Source: Melampsora larici-populina 98AG31 (taxonomy: Eukaryota > Basidiomycota > Pucciniomycetes > Pucciniales > Melampsoraceae). Taken from it: DNA of 64,000 nt. Of the stretch, positions 11,250 to 21,999 are shown one piece after another. Position 1 is the stretch's first letter. The number at the start of each line of letters is the position of its first letter. The position numbers and the translations under genes are program-made. The notes under the pieces are model-generated. The model was not told where the DNA came from. It saw nothing but the letters and a program-made list of their open reading frames with translations, and searched no databases. Location: positions 248,001 through 312,000 of the forward strand of contig NW_006768775.1 in NCBI RefSeq assembly GCF_000204055.1, given 5' to 3'.

Positions 11250-11540
11250 TGTTGGACTATCGGAGTAATTCACTCATTTGATTATTAGTTATTTGATTTA
11301 TATTTGATATGTTTCTTTTGGTTACTGAAGTGTCTGTACATCCTGCGTGATGATTGGTTATGTTTCTTATTATTTGATTTACTCTGATGGATATGTTCTT
11401 TAACTCTCTCATCCAATTACTTTACTATCTATAAAGATCTCTATGTGTCTGCACCAAAGCTAGAACTTCATCTGTTCAAGCTTATTCTTTTATTCACAAA
11501 CTAACTATTGGCGTGTCTGTGAATCTGTGTATGACTCATA
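11250..11540 (+). repeat. 3' LTR of plus-strand Copia element
   Basis: 291 bp, differing from the 5' LTR at three sites (all A/G or C/T changes). It ends GACTCATA and is followed at once by the target duplication GGTTA at 11541-11545. It lacks the extra spacer and tail found after the 5' LTR. Confidence 0.95.
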
Positions 11541-11545
11541 GGTTA

Positions 11546-13385
11546 CTATATATCGCGCACCACCAATGGAAGAAGGAAAAGGTCCAATCACATCTGAGTG
11601 AATTCTGTTGAGAGGTAAAGAAGAAGATGGAAAATGAGAAGGAAACGGGGGCTGAGAAATCTTTGCCTTTTGGCATGTAATACAAGATTTAGAGATAACA
11701 GAAGATGAAACCTTGAGGCATCCATTCAACGCCATGTGCTTGATTGAAGAGTAGTTTAAATGACCTAAGCGGTAGTGCCAACGCTCAGCTGATGCGGAAT
11801 ATGCGAATTCTGAAACAGATGAGCGAACCTTTGTCTGCCATAATGTATCATCCTTAGTTTTACCACATACAAAGTATGCATTTCCTGGCATACCAGTGAC
11901 CGTGATACTTTCGGAGCTCCCAGAAAAGGCTGCACCAGCGTCACAAAGCTGACTAAGAGATAATAAGTTGACCTTCATGGACGGTACATAGAGCACATTT
12001 GGAATTAAGATGTCGGTTGGAGTATGGTCAAGATGAGAGAAACCAGGTAATATGATTGAACCTATGTGAGTAGCGAATTGTTGTCCATCCGAGATACCAG
12101 TAATTCCTACTTCTTTGATGGGACGCATGTGCACAAAGTAGCTCTTATTCGATACCATACCCCTAGTAGCCGCTGTATCAGCCAAGATTGACCCATACGA
12201 TAATCCAACAATTTCCCCAGCAGCATACCCTTGCGCGTGAAAACCTACATCCGGAAAGTCACTAACCATGGCTTCCGCATTAAAATCTTGAGTAGAAACA
12301 GCATAGGCAGGAATAGGAGGGGTAGGTGCTTTGGTACTCAGAGAAGGTTTCTTCGCAAGGTGAGCAGCTTCAATCATCATGTACCGTTTCGCCATCTCTT
12401 CAGTAGTCAAAGAACCAGTGGATGCTGGAGGTCCGGTAGACGCAGAAGGCTTAGCTCGCGCTCGATTTTGCTGGAAACATTCTTGATTAGTGTGAGGTAA
12501 TCCTTTATGATGTTCTAATTGGCATAGATCGTTAGGACCAGGACCAATTTTTCTGTTTCCATGACTATTCGATGAGACTGATGATCTGACATTGGCATTG
12601 AAAGCTGAGGTAGAAGGTCTTTGATCTGACGAAGATTGTTTGGCCACCTCGAGCACTAATCGATCCATTACTTTGTTCACCGTAAGGGCAGAAAGATCCG
12701 CGTAGAAAGGTGCCGTGATAAAGTCGAATTCTTTACCCAAACCGTTCAGAAGAAAGATAGCAAGAAGTTTGGGTGACAAGGCGATATCCTTATCCTCACT
12801 AGCGTATTGTGCTAATTGATTATGAAGGGTACGTATTTGAGTAACGTAATCTGACAAGGATTGACCAACTTCTAATCGAGCTGTTGCAATTTCACAGATA
12901 GCCGCGGCAGCAAGCACTCCACCACTTGAACCGTGAGCAGTTGCAAGCTTGGTGTAGGCAATCTTCGGAGTGTTGGTAAGTTCAATAAGAGCCTCATTCG
13001 AAGCGTTGAGCGAGTTCAAAATGATTTCCATCACCCGGCCTTGATTTCGTTGATACGTAGCCAACTCAGAAGCATCGGTAGGAGGGGTGTCGGAGACCAA
13101 AAAAGCGAGGAGACCTCGAGTCTGAAGAGAGAAGTGTAACCGTTTATTCCAGTTTGGAAACATACCGGCAGTGAGTTGAGGGATCTTGATACGATTGTCT
13201 GCCGCATTCCCAACTGGTAAGGTAGTCATGACCAACGTTTGAGGCGCTTGCCAAGTAGTGAGAGTTGAGTTAGAGGAAGAATCCAAAGAAGATAATGATT
13301 CAGGTGAACCAGGTAAAGCAGTAGTTTCAGGTGAGGCTGATGTTGAGTTTGCAGGAGATGACGGCAAAGAAGCACCAGTAGACAT
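11546..13385 (-). pseudogene. Copia gag-pol, upstream part (gag, protease, integrase N-half)
   Basis: The 5' half of the minus-strand Copia polyprotein. The likely start is the ATG at 13385 (MSTGASLP), aligned with the start of the sibling element; the frame is open farther up to an ATG at 13481 that overlaps the primer-binding site. Domains: gag core, CX4HX4HX4C finger, protease DTAAT, integrase finger (RWHYRLGH ... CITCQ) and the first catalytic aspartate (HSDVIGPF). The frame reaches GGARYIVT at 11546 and then runs into the inserted LTR. It continues at 6273. No internal stop is seen in this half. The protein is similar throughout to the plus-strand gag-pol, so the two belong to one family. 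Confidence 0.92.
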
Positions 13386-13474
13386 TGCAACACCAAAATA
13401 TAAAAAGATAATCGCGAGAATGCTCAAGCAAAACTGACGTATGTAAATTATCCGTGAATTTACTTGAAAAAATC

Positions 13475-13485
13475 GGCTCATAACC
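13475..13485 (-). promoter_or_regulatory. Primer-binding site of minus-strand Copia element
   Basis: On the minus strand this reads GGTTATGAGCC, identical to the primer-binding site of the plus-strand element and complementary to the iMet anticodon arm. Confidence 0.8.
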
Positions 13486-13662
13486 TATGAGTCAATCACG
13501 GTAAAAGCAATACGTCGTAAGTAAGAGATTGCTTTAGTGATGAAGAAAGGGTTTGAAAACATCTTTATTTCTGACAGCACAAACATGAAAACAACACACA
13601 TAACATGTACAGTGAAGATAGAAATGATGATGAGAGAAAACTACAAAAGAGAAAAGCTTACC
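13486..13662 (-). repeat. Leader insert of minus-strand Copia: spacer plus second LTR tail
   Basis: In minus orientation the LTR end (13663) is followed by a spacer beginning GGTAAGC and ending GAAATAAAG (13662-13563), then a second copy (13562-13486) of the last 77 bp of the LTR, then the primer-binding site. The two tails differ at one base (GATGTA against GACGTA). GTAAGC is a good 5' splice site, and the second tail ends CATAG. The spacer and tail sequences are unrelated to those of the plus-strand element apart from the border motifs. Confidence 0.85.
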
Positions 13663-13952
13663 TATGAGTCAATCACGGTAAAAGCAATACATCGTAAGTA
13701 AGAGATTGCTTTAGTGATGAAGAAAGGGTTTGAAAACATGAGGATCAAACCCTTGTGAAGACTCATAGGTGCTTTTAAAGACAGAAAAACAAGACACTGC
13801 TAAGAGTTAAGAGAAACATACGAGTAACTGTAAGAGAGAAAATCAAATATTGCAAGAGGAAATACAAATGCTAAGATCAGCAGATCTATCAGGAACAACA
13901 TGACAAATTGAGATATTTCATCTCTCAAACGCTCATCCTACTACAACCAACA
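13663..13952 (-). repeat. 5' LTR of minus-strand Copia element
   Basis: 290 bp reading TGTTGGTTGTAG... to ...GACTCATA on the minus strand, almost the length of the sibling LTR (291) and with the same ends but different internal sequence. A TTTAAAAG box (13779-13772) lies about 40 bp before the start of the duplicated tail (13739). The left edge abuts the reverse transcriptase frame of the DIRS-like element. The matching 3' LTR is missing. Confidence 0.85.
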
Positions 13953-14858
13953 CTCCCATGCCCATGGGATGTTGAGGAGGTCGAATAGAGATAAAAACTT
14001 GGCTTGATTGACTGGGATGGAATGTTCCTTGAACGTTACCATTTCTGCTGCATGATTCAGGCCCCATGAATTGTCCATATAGGCAAAAAGAGCTGGGATT
14101 CGTAGTTCGTAATGGGCAATCCATAGTACCAACGAAAAGAAAGAGCACCAGATTTTCGGTGAGCTCGCACTACCAAAGTTGATACACCTGTCTGCATGAT
14201 ACATGTTGTCAATCTTGACAATCTGCCGCAGTTGCCATCGTAGGTGTGACGGCAGGATCCTAAATGCTGAGTCGACGTCCAATTTCCAAACTGTTGACTG
14301 CCAGCCTAAGCGGTTTCTGATCAACAGGGATGGTAGAAAGGAAGATAGGTAATCGAGTTTGATCTTGATTTGACTTCTGTTGACTAATTCGTTTGGTGCT
14401 GGCCGTCCGTAGCTCATGTTGGTGCACATCCTGGTTTTCCCGGAACTTTTACTAGTTGCTGAGCAAAGTGGCGCTACCTTCATTCCTTGAATACGGGAAT
14501 GAAAACCTGGAGAGAATCGTCCCAGGGCTACGTCTTTGTCGCGAGTTTTTCGTAGGATAGCTTTGCCCTCCGTGTCATGGACGTGGTTAGCGTGAATGAT
14601 GGTGTCATCCGACGGTTGTGACGACATTGGCCAAAATCCTTTGCGCAGCCCTCGTAGTACAGATTGTACAAAGGGTTGGTTGGGATGTGGACGTAGGCAT
14701 AGCTCCATACAATCTACGTTAATAGGGCATACAATCTTGAATATGTGAGGGTGGCGTCTGATGGCGAACTCAGCGAGGGGGTCTGGATCTGAAGGAGGTG
14801 AAGGCAGAGGCTCGGTGGTGATGGAGAAGGAGACGGTGTAGTACTTATAGCACAACAA
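13953..14858 (-). pseudogene. DIRS-like retroelement reverse transcriptase, truncated
   Basis: An open minus-strand frame of about 300 residues. Motifs seen: an N-terminal HPNQPFV.SVLRGLR.GFWP block, the reverse transcriptase A motif (KLDVDSAFRILP), a GSASSPKIWC block, and FAYMDN at the catalytic YxDD position, where the second aspartate is Asn. This combination is what I know from DIRS/tyrosine-recombinase retroelements of basidiomycetes. The frame is cut after LNIPWAW by the LTR of the minus-strand Copia element, and no RNase H or tyrosine recombinase is found on the other side. The start is uncertain (no ATG at the top of the frame). Dead element. Confidence 0.65.
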
Positions 14859-14859
14859 G

Positions 14860-16530
14860 GGCTATACAGTGCTTTGAAAGAGGATAATCTGAAGATATAA
14901 TAGATCTAAAGAAGGTGTCTGAGACTGCTCTTTCTGAGAATCTTTAACAAACTGGACTTTGTTGTTAAAGTCTCCTGATAACAGAGAAATATAACCAGGT
15001 CTTTGATAATAAGAGAAAAGTATCTTGATAAAAAGCACCAGAGAAATAAGCTCAACACATTTAAAGTGTTATTCCAGTCGAGTCAAAATGTTGAAAAATA
15101 AGCTCAATATCTTTTTGATATTATTCCAGAATGACAGTGTCATATAAAGCACATAAAACAAATTTCTCTTCTGATGAAGGGCTGATTTGAGTGACCTAGT
15201 ACTGCTCTAATAAGTTTATAATGATAAAAATGAGTAATGCTATGTAAGAGATGAAGAAGAAAGGAAAGATAATTTCGCACAAAGCACACAAGTTTATAAA
15301 CACATCAATACAAATTGTTAAAGTGGTAAACAGCTCTTAAAAAATCCTCTTTACCATCTAAAAAACCAAAAGATGACTAAAATGCTGGTAAACAGCTATG
15401 ATCTAATGATGCAACCACTCTCTACATTCCTAAATTTCGCCATAAGTACCTCATCAACCCATTATGATCATTACTATGATGTAATGTGATCTTCTATTCA
15501 TCATCTGATAAGATTTATTACTAATTTGACCAGTAGAACATGACTAATCTCTATTCTTATGATCAAATGCTGTGTATATGCTGTGTTTTGAATGTTCTAG
15601 AATGAATATTGACTTGATCTTATGATGATTCAGCATTTCAATGATGTAATTGCTTGTTATTAATGATTTGTGATCTTGTTGATGTGTAATCAAATCCTTT
15701 GATCCCTTATAACTTTTGCCATACACCTCTGTAACTAATGATTTAAAGATTGTACATTATGAATTTGATGATTCTGCGTCGAATGAACTATTACTCATCA
15801 TGTTCTGACGTCATTTGACACATGTAATCAGCTGAAAACCTTCATTTTTGACTATTTTCACCTATTTTCTTCACTTTTCACACCTTTTACTAAGCCTTTC
15901 TTGCCTTCTGTAACATTACACAGTAATCTCCAACCGTGAAAATCCCTAAAACACCCTTGGCAACCTTATTCATTAAGGGTACTCAAAGCAAAGTATGTAG
16001 CGCTACATACTTTTCGCTACATACTTTTTTTGGCGGGGACAAAGAAAAAAAATATACTTTTGGCCTCGCCTTCCCCGCCAAAAAAAGTATATAGCAAAAA
16101 GTATGTACACGTACATACTTACTTTGAGTACCCTTATTACTAATACCACTGTTACATATGTAAAACTACCTGTAAACCCTTGTTTACCAATTTCGACTTT
16201 TTCCCATTTCCTTAATAACTTCTATTTTCTCTTATCAACCACCAAGATTAAAGTTGTTGCTGACTAAAACAATGCTCCTCTTTCGTATTATAGCCCTACT
16301 AAACCCATAAACCTAATAATACTACCTGAAAAACCATTTCTCAACCTGTATACCTATATTTTCGAGTTTTTCTTATGTTTTTTTCTTTCTTTCTTTTTTA
16401 ATCTGTTTGTTAATAGTTTATACTTATCTTATTAAGTTTTTTTAAATGATAAAATGATTAAATATTAAACTATATTTAATATAATTGATGTAATTCAAAA
16501 TTCGTTTTTTTTTGATTTTTTGATTGGTCT
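14860..16530. other. AT-rich spacer within DIRS-like remnant
   Basis: About 1.6 kb between the two DIRS-like coding remnants. It is very AT-rich with many ATGAT/TGATG words and no credible gene. It carries one palindromic MITE-like element (15977-16133), listed separately. Confidence 0.5.
15977..16133. mobile_element. Palindromic MITE-like element, copy 1 (157 bp)
   Basis: GGGTACTCAAAG at one end and CTTTGAGTACCC at the other, with the whole 157 bp forming a near-complete hairpin: GTATGTA repeats in the arms and TTTGGCGGGG...CCCCGCCAAA around the centre. A second 157-bp copy lies at 44474-44630. There is no coding capacity. Flanks are TAA/TTA and do not give a clear target duplication. The superfamily is unknown. 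Confidence 0.85.
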
Positions 16531-16638
16531 CATAGATTGATTACCACAACGGAAGGAGAGTGATAAGTGAGATTTTGGTATACTTCCAAATTCCGGAGGA
16601 ATTTTCTTGAGTTTGGTTCATTTGTGGACGAGGCCTCC

Positions 16639-18549
16639 TCAAGGATCGTTGTCGCATCCCACTTTGTTGCAAAGGTGGTGCGCTCGCTTGCATTTGTTGT
16701 TGGTATGCGGGCAAATACCGCCGTTCCACAACCCACAAGGCTGATCGCCCATAGCCCAAAGCTTCAAAGCCTTGACTTTGTAAGGGAAGTGTAGACGTGA
16801 GTTTGGGTGGGGTTTAGGTTTGGTTTTCAAACTGGATGACGTAGTCGTCCGAGGAGTTGATGTCGAGGTTCTAGTGGCCGACGATTTAGTTGTTTGAAGA
16901 GTTGCTTTGACTCCGATGTCGAGGCCTTGGCCCAACTTGCTCTCTTTACTGTACAGCACTCAGCTTTTGATGCTATCCAGCTCTGGGTTTGTCCAGTCTC
17001 CAAAGCTGATCCAGGGTCTTTGCGCGAATTGATGTCGCAAAGCTGCGTCGTAGTTTCGTACATCTTCCCAATGGACCCCCAAGCTAGGATCGGCCACCAG
17101 TTCCAAGATGTAATTGAAGTAAGTCCCGACGGCTTTTGTTGCTGGTGGAAAAGCTGCTTTATAAGCGTGCTCGATGATCCTGATGAGGTGCTGCCAGTGT
17201 ACTTTATCTCGGATTGGTAAACCCTTGACTTTTTCCACGAATTCCAGGTCATCTGCTTTGTTGACTTTGATGGTTCTGGATGAAGATGGTTTACTGTAAA
17301 CCTTGACGTATAGTTTTTCAAGATCAACGTAATTATATTCCAGCAAGTCTTTAATCTGGGATTTTGGATATTGAGCGGGTTTGTTTTGAGACTCTTCAAA
17401 AAGGGAACATGATCTTTTGATTTCTTCTTTGTACTCATTTTTGATATCGCTGATTTCTCTAGCCAAAGTCAAAAATTTTCTCCCTTCAAGATCATTTCTC
17501 GGTGCTTGGAAGGCAAGTTGTTTCGTGGGTTTTGCGCCCGCCGAGACCAATAATTTTTGAAGGGCCAATTGGATGGCCCGCTCGTTGGTTGTTTCGTCAG
17601 GAGAAGGACATGTTTGTCGTTGTTTTCCTCTGGACGTCGATTGAGGGGGACCTGTAGGAAGTTGAGGTCGGTGCCGTGGTGCGGACGCTGTTTGTAGCAA
17701 GGCACTTGGTACAACGTTCAAAGGGCGTGGTGGGAGGTGTGGCATGGCTTCTTCTTCCACCATAGGTCGGTTGAAGGTCCCGTTGTCCATTCTTTAGAGC
17801 AAAGATCTAGGTTGGTGTTGGTTTTCAGACCTTCCCCGTAGACTTGACTCGCGGTGTTTGTAGTGGCTGTGCCCCGGACTTCTTTCACGCTGGCTAGGGG
17901 AGTATCTCCTTCGTGTTTGACGGGGTGATCTTGACCTCCTGGCAGACCTTCTGGGACTTCGGGAGTGTCTTGCTTGGCGAGGGCTTTTTGAACGCCGCCT
18001 AGATGGTCGAGGGCTACAAGAGCGATGAGACTGTCTGCGATGACTCCTAGCTTGAGTCTCGCGACAAGAGGGAGGAGTAGGGGATATCTCCTTAAGTGGT
18101 TGTCCATCTTCAACTGGACAGTTCGCTGCCACTTCAAGGGCTTCGTCATTGAAGGGATCTTTTGCAAGGGCATCAATGAAAACCGGTCTTGCGTGGAATA
18201 GCACCGGTTCAGGGGCTCGGAGATTGTCCGCTGCACTTCCTGCCGATAGCACAATCGGCTCATCCTCCTCCAGTGATTGTGGAGAGACATTGTCTGGGAC
18301 GGCGTCAACAGTTTCCCAGATCCGGCGATGTGCCCTGGCGTCGAGGTCGATGCACGTGCGTGCGAAGACGGAAAACCTATATGTGAAGTATGGGTCCGAG
18401 GTGGGTATGATAGCGCTAAACGCATCTCTGAGGTCCCACATGGAGATGCTGTTGCTTCCTCCTTGACGGGCGTAGTCCACCAGAAGCTTTTCCAACGCCT
18501 CAAAATGAGTAGTTGCTGCATTGACTGTTTCAGCGATTTCATTTTGCAT
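16639..18549 (-). pseudogene. DIRS-like ORF1 (gag-like), with in-frame stops
   Basis: One continuous minus-strand frame from the ATG at 18549 to 16639, broken by TAA at 17794-17796 and TGA near 16960. The first part (about 250 aa) has a structured N-terminus and then a strongly Arg/Ser-rich tail (repeated RS, SPR). The second part (from 17790) is Pro-rich and then helical, with a charged core. The third part ends in a Cys/His cluster (CGLWN.GICP....KCKRAHH.CNKVGC), the type of finger found near the end of DIRS ORF1 proteins. Position upstream of the reverse transcriptase supports this. It could instead be two short ORFs with reinitiation, but I take the stops as decay. Confidence 0.6.
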
Positions 18550-18599
18550 GGTTTGCAATACGATGAGATGTAAAACGAAGAATTTATATTCAATAATAA

Positions 18600-19640
18600 T
18601 TTTTTTTTTTGAAAAAAGATCTGATGACTAGCGTTGCAAATGAACTACAGTATTAGATGTATTGAAGAACTTGGATGAAACTTCTACTATACTGTATTTA
18701 GACGTATTTTTTGAGTGGAAATTTGAAGAGGAAAGTTGAAACAATTTTTTGTAAAAAGATTTGTTAATTTTCTGGGACAAACGGAATCGAGACTGGATCA
18801 AAAGAGAGAGGGGGTTTGAAAGAACCCCATCGGAGCTGCGTCCCAAATTCTAATGGAGCTCATTTGCGAGTCGTGACACGATCCCGCTGTTTCCTTGGTG
18901 GAGCCAATTGCACTTCTTGCTTGGATGACCCACGCCTTCACCCATTCCCTTTAGTCAACTCTGCAAGCCAACTTCCAATAAAAGACTTCTTGTTTCCACT
19001 TCCCTGTTGGACAAAACCCAAAAAACAATCAGGTTGTCATGGGTTTTGTCCATGGGTTTTTAGGTCAGGTGTTCATGTTTGTGTACCACTAATGGTAAAA
19101 CTCATCAAAATAGCTGTGTGTCATAGAAAAAATTGCATGCATTTTGATCATTGTATATATATATGTATATATTATATTTAATAAGAAAAGAAACTTTCAA
19201 AACAACCAAAAAAAAAAGAAAACCCCTTGAATTTGAAAATGAATCCAAAAAAAGATAAACGTTAGAAAAATCAATATCAAGATCAAGATCAAGAAAATGG
19301 GAATATTTAATAATAATAAAAAAAGATTTATGCAAACAATGTAAACCAATAAAAAACCACAATAATGAAAACCAATGATAAAAACTGATAATAAAAAACC
19401 AATAAAAGCCCAATAAAAAAACCCAATAAAAAAACTGATGATAAAAAAACTGATGAAAAAAAAAACTAAAAACCCCATAAATAGATGATCAAACCTTTAC
19501 CAAATATATTCTTCAACAAAAAAAAAGTAAAGCAAAAGAAGATTTCTTTAAACTAATGTCTATATAAACAACAACAACAACAACAATAACAATAAGCATA
19601 ACAATAAGAATACCAACGACAACAAAACTACCAAACTTCA
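18600..19640. other. Stretch without recognisable gene
   Basis: 18600-18850 is upstream of the DIRS-like ORF1. 19200-19480 is A-rich low-complexity DNA whose minus-strand open frame is nothing but Phe/Ile/Leu repeats. A CAACAACAACAA run sits near 19566. This is the 3' side of the aspartic protease gene. Confidence 0.6.
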
Positions 19641-19645
19641 AAACC

Positions 19646-21990
19646 TCAGAACCTCAAACCAAACTCAAACCAAAAAAAAGAAAAAAGCGACGACCCCAAA
19701 ACCGGGAACCAAAAAAGACCTCCTCCGATGATTTTCCCCACCCAAATCCTCGTAGCAGCCGATTTCTTATCCTTATCATTCCTAAACCCAATCCCACCAT
19801 CCTTCTGATCAAAAAGAGCCAAAGAAGCATTTGAATTCCCCCCGTTTAAAGAATTCTGATCAAAAGTTTGATTCAAATCAATAAACTTAAACGTATTTGG
19901 ATTCCATAAAGTTCCATTGATGTTGATTTGTGGAAAAGAAGTTTGGTTGAAGGGAGGGGATTTAAGGGTTCCGAAACCGATGGATGGGGGTGTGTATCTA
20001 TAGATTGATAGAACACTAATTTCCCACAAAGAAAAAGAAATCGGGTTAGGGGTTTGAGGTTTGGTTGAAGGAGGAAAGGGTTTGCTTACTTTTTTAGGAA
20101 TGAATCACCACTATAATTTGCAAAAACCACAAGACATTAGCCCCCCACAGAGAAAAAAATCAATTTAAAAAGATTTCTTACATGACCCAAGATATCAAAT
20201 CTTTCGAAGCACCAGCCAATGTTAATTCGAACACAGCACCTAAACACATTGAAGGATTACCCGCAGAACCACCACCACTACTACTACTACTAGAGGAAGA
20301 AGAAGTATTGGTAGTAGTAGTAGTAGGATTCCCTGGAAACGGTCCTAAGTTGAAATCTTGTGAAGTCATTGAATAATTCCGAGTTCCGAACTTGAAATTT
20401 AAATTAACTGAAGAATTACAAGGATAAGAATAATACCCTATCGAACCCAAAAAAAGAGTCATATCAGAGATCCAACTTAAACCCAAAGATGTAAAAAAAA
20501 GAATTCAAAAAAAAACCTTGATAAGAACCAGTAGCAGGTAAAGCACCCGGAATCTGCTTATAAAACCCAGCCACCTCATCAGCCGGACCACCAATCAAAG
20601 TAGTACCAGTATCAATTGCCACATTCTTTGTTCTCTGTTTTGACAAATCCAAACTAAATCCATTAACAGAAATCGATTCCATAGGTATTAACCAATAAGA
20701 TTCTAATCCGATCGGTAAAGGAATAAATTCGATTTCTCCTTCTAACAAAGAAGTATTCAACGTTCCTATTGTAAATAATCCTCCAGGTTCGATTTCGCTT
20801 GCATTGGTTTGGTTGATAAACCTTGTGAGAGCGAATGAGAATCCGGGAAAACTTAGGTTGTATTGGGTTGGATTTGATAGTAGACTTTGCCAGAGTGGTT
20901 TGATACCTGATGATGATAATGTTTGGAATCCTAGACCTTTTTTTGAGAAATAGAGATTCGGTTTGGTTAGTTGAGGTTGGGAAGGGTTTGGGAAAATCTG
21001 GGGTGATGGGTTACCCATTAGTCCTGATACATCTTTACTTAGTAATTCACTAGAAACTGTATCTACCACACCTATATTTTCGAAAAAAATCATCATTCAT
21101 CAATTCAAACTTAATACGGTTTAAGAATCATTCAAAGTTGACTTACCGAATTGTTGATTAGTAAGATGATACCCAGCAAAAGTAATATTATCAATAAAAC
21201 TTTTCCCCGTAGCAGATCCCTATCATCCTCCCACCAAAAGAAAAAAAAAATCAAAATTTTTATAAAAAAAACAAAACAAAAAAGATGATAAAAGAAAGGA
21301 AAACTTACACTACCATATTTAATTGAAAAAGGAGTATTAGTCGAATTAGAAAGACTTGAATCAAATTTACTTAAAAGGTTTGAATCACAACCAGATTGAA
21401 GTGTACAGTTTTGAGAAGTTACCCAAAAATCTGATGAACCTGTGTCTAGGATTATATTGAGTGATTGGGGTGAATCGGTTCCTATTTGAATCGTTATGAA
21501 GTATTCACTAAATTAAATAACCCAGATCAAAAACCAGAAAAACAGGAAAGTAAGAAAACAGGAAAGTAAGATTAGTTTTTTAACCAAGATCAGTTTTAGA
21601 GAGAAAGAGAAAGAAAATGGTAATTTACAGATCAGCTTGAAAATTATAAGTAGGTTGTAATCCAATCACTCCACCTCTCCCATCACTAACACCTCTAACG
21701 GTAGAATTATGTAAATAAGTTCCAGTATTAGTAGTAGTAGTCGAAGAAGAAGAAGGATTCGAAAGGTTTGAAATGATAGGAACTGAGATTTGTCTTTTTT
21801 GTAATGAAGTAGTAGAAGTAGTAGAAGAATATTTATTGATTAGTTTTGATTTGGCATGGATAAATCTGTTTTGAGAAGTAGATCTTTTGTAGAGTTGGAA
21901 TTCTAGATTTGATGTGCTGGTTGGGATGATAAGTTGATTGATTAAGAGTATCGTTCGGAATAGAATGATGAATGGTTGATGATTTAACAT
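19646..21990 (-). CDS. Pepsin-like aspartic protease (family A1), probably membrane/GPI-anchored
   Basis: Model of seven exons: 21990-21629, 21507-21309, 21219-21147, 21071-20517, 20437-20182, 20110-20090, 20015-19646; 1836 nt, 611 aa. Signal peptide-like N-terminus (FIILFRTILLINQLIIP), a Ser/Thr-rich propeptide, then the catalytic core: ILDTGSSDFW (Asp about 142), IKYGSGSATG flap region, NQQFG, AIDTGTT (second Asp about 365), YYSYPC, and IGDSFLKN encoded partly by a 21-nt microexon. The C-terminus is Ser-rich with a Ser tract around the fifth exon and ends in a hydrophobic segment, suggesting a GPI or membrane anchor (yapsin-like). It likely cleaves proteins at the cell surface. All introns are GT...AG. 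The exon 4 donor (GTTTTT) is weak. Confidence 0.85.
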
Positions 21991-21999
21991 TTGATGTGA

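Larger units (their letters stand above)
6274..11540 (+). mobile_element. Nearly full-length Copia (Ty1-like) LTR retrotransposon
   Basis: A 5267-bp element with 291-bp LTRs (6274-6564 and 11250-11540) that differ at only three positions, a 5-bp target duplication GGTTA, a tRNA primer-binding site (6727-6737), a single gag-pol region in Copia order (gag, protease, integrase, reverse transcriptase, RNase H), and a polypurine tract (11241-11249). It is inserted in the integrase gene of a related minus-strand element. The LTR identity implies a recent insertion, but the coding region has one frameshift, two TGA stops and damaged catalytic residues, so it cannot move by itself. Its 5' leader carries a duplicated LTR tail (see separate entry). 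Confidence 0.95.

Noticed and set aside
19105..19478. Minus-strand hydrophobic open frames (Phe/Ile/Leu)
   Set aside because: They come from A-rich low-complexity DNA and have no membrane-protein pattern, introns or partner exons.
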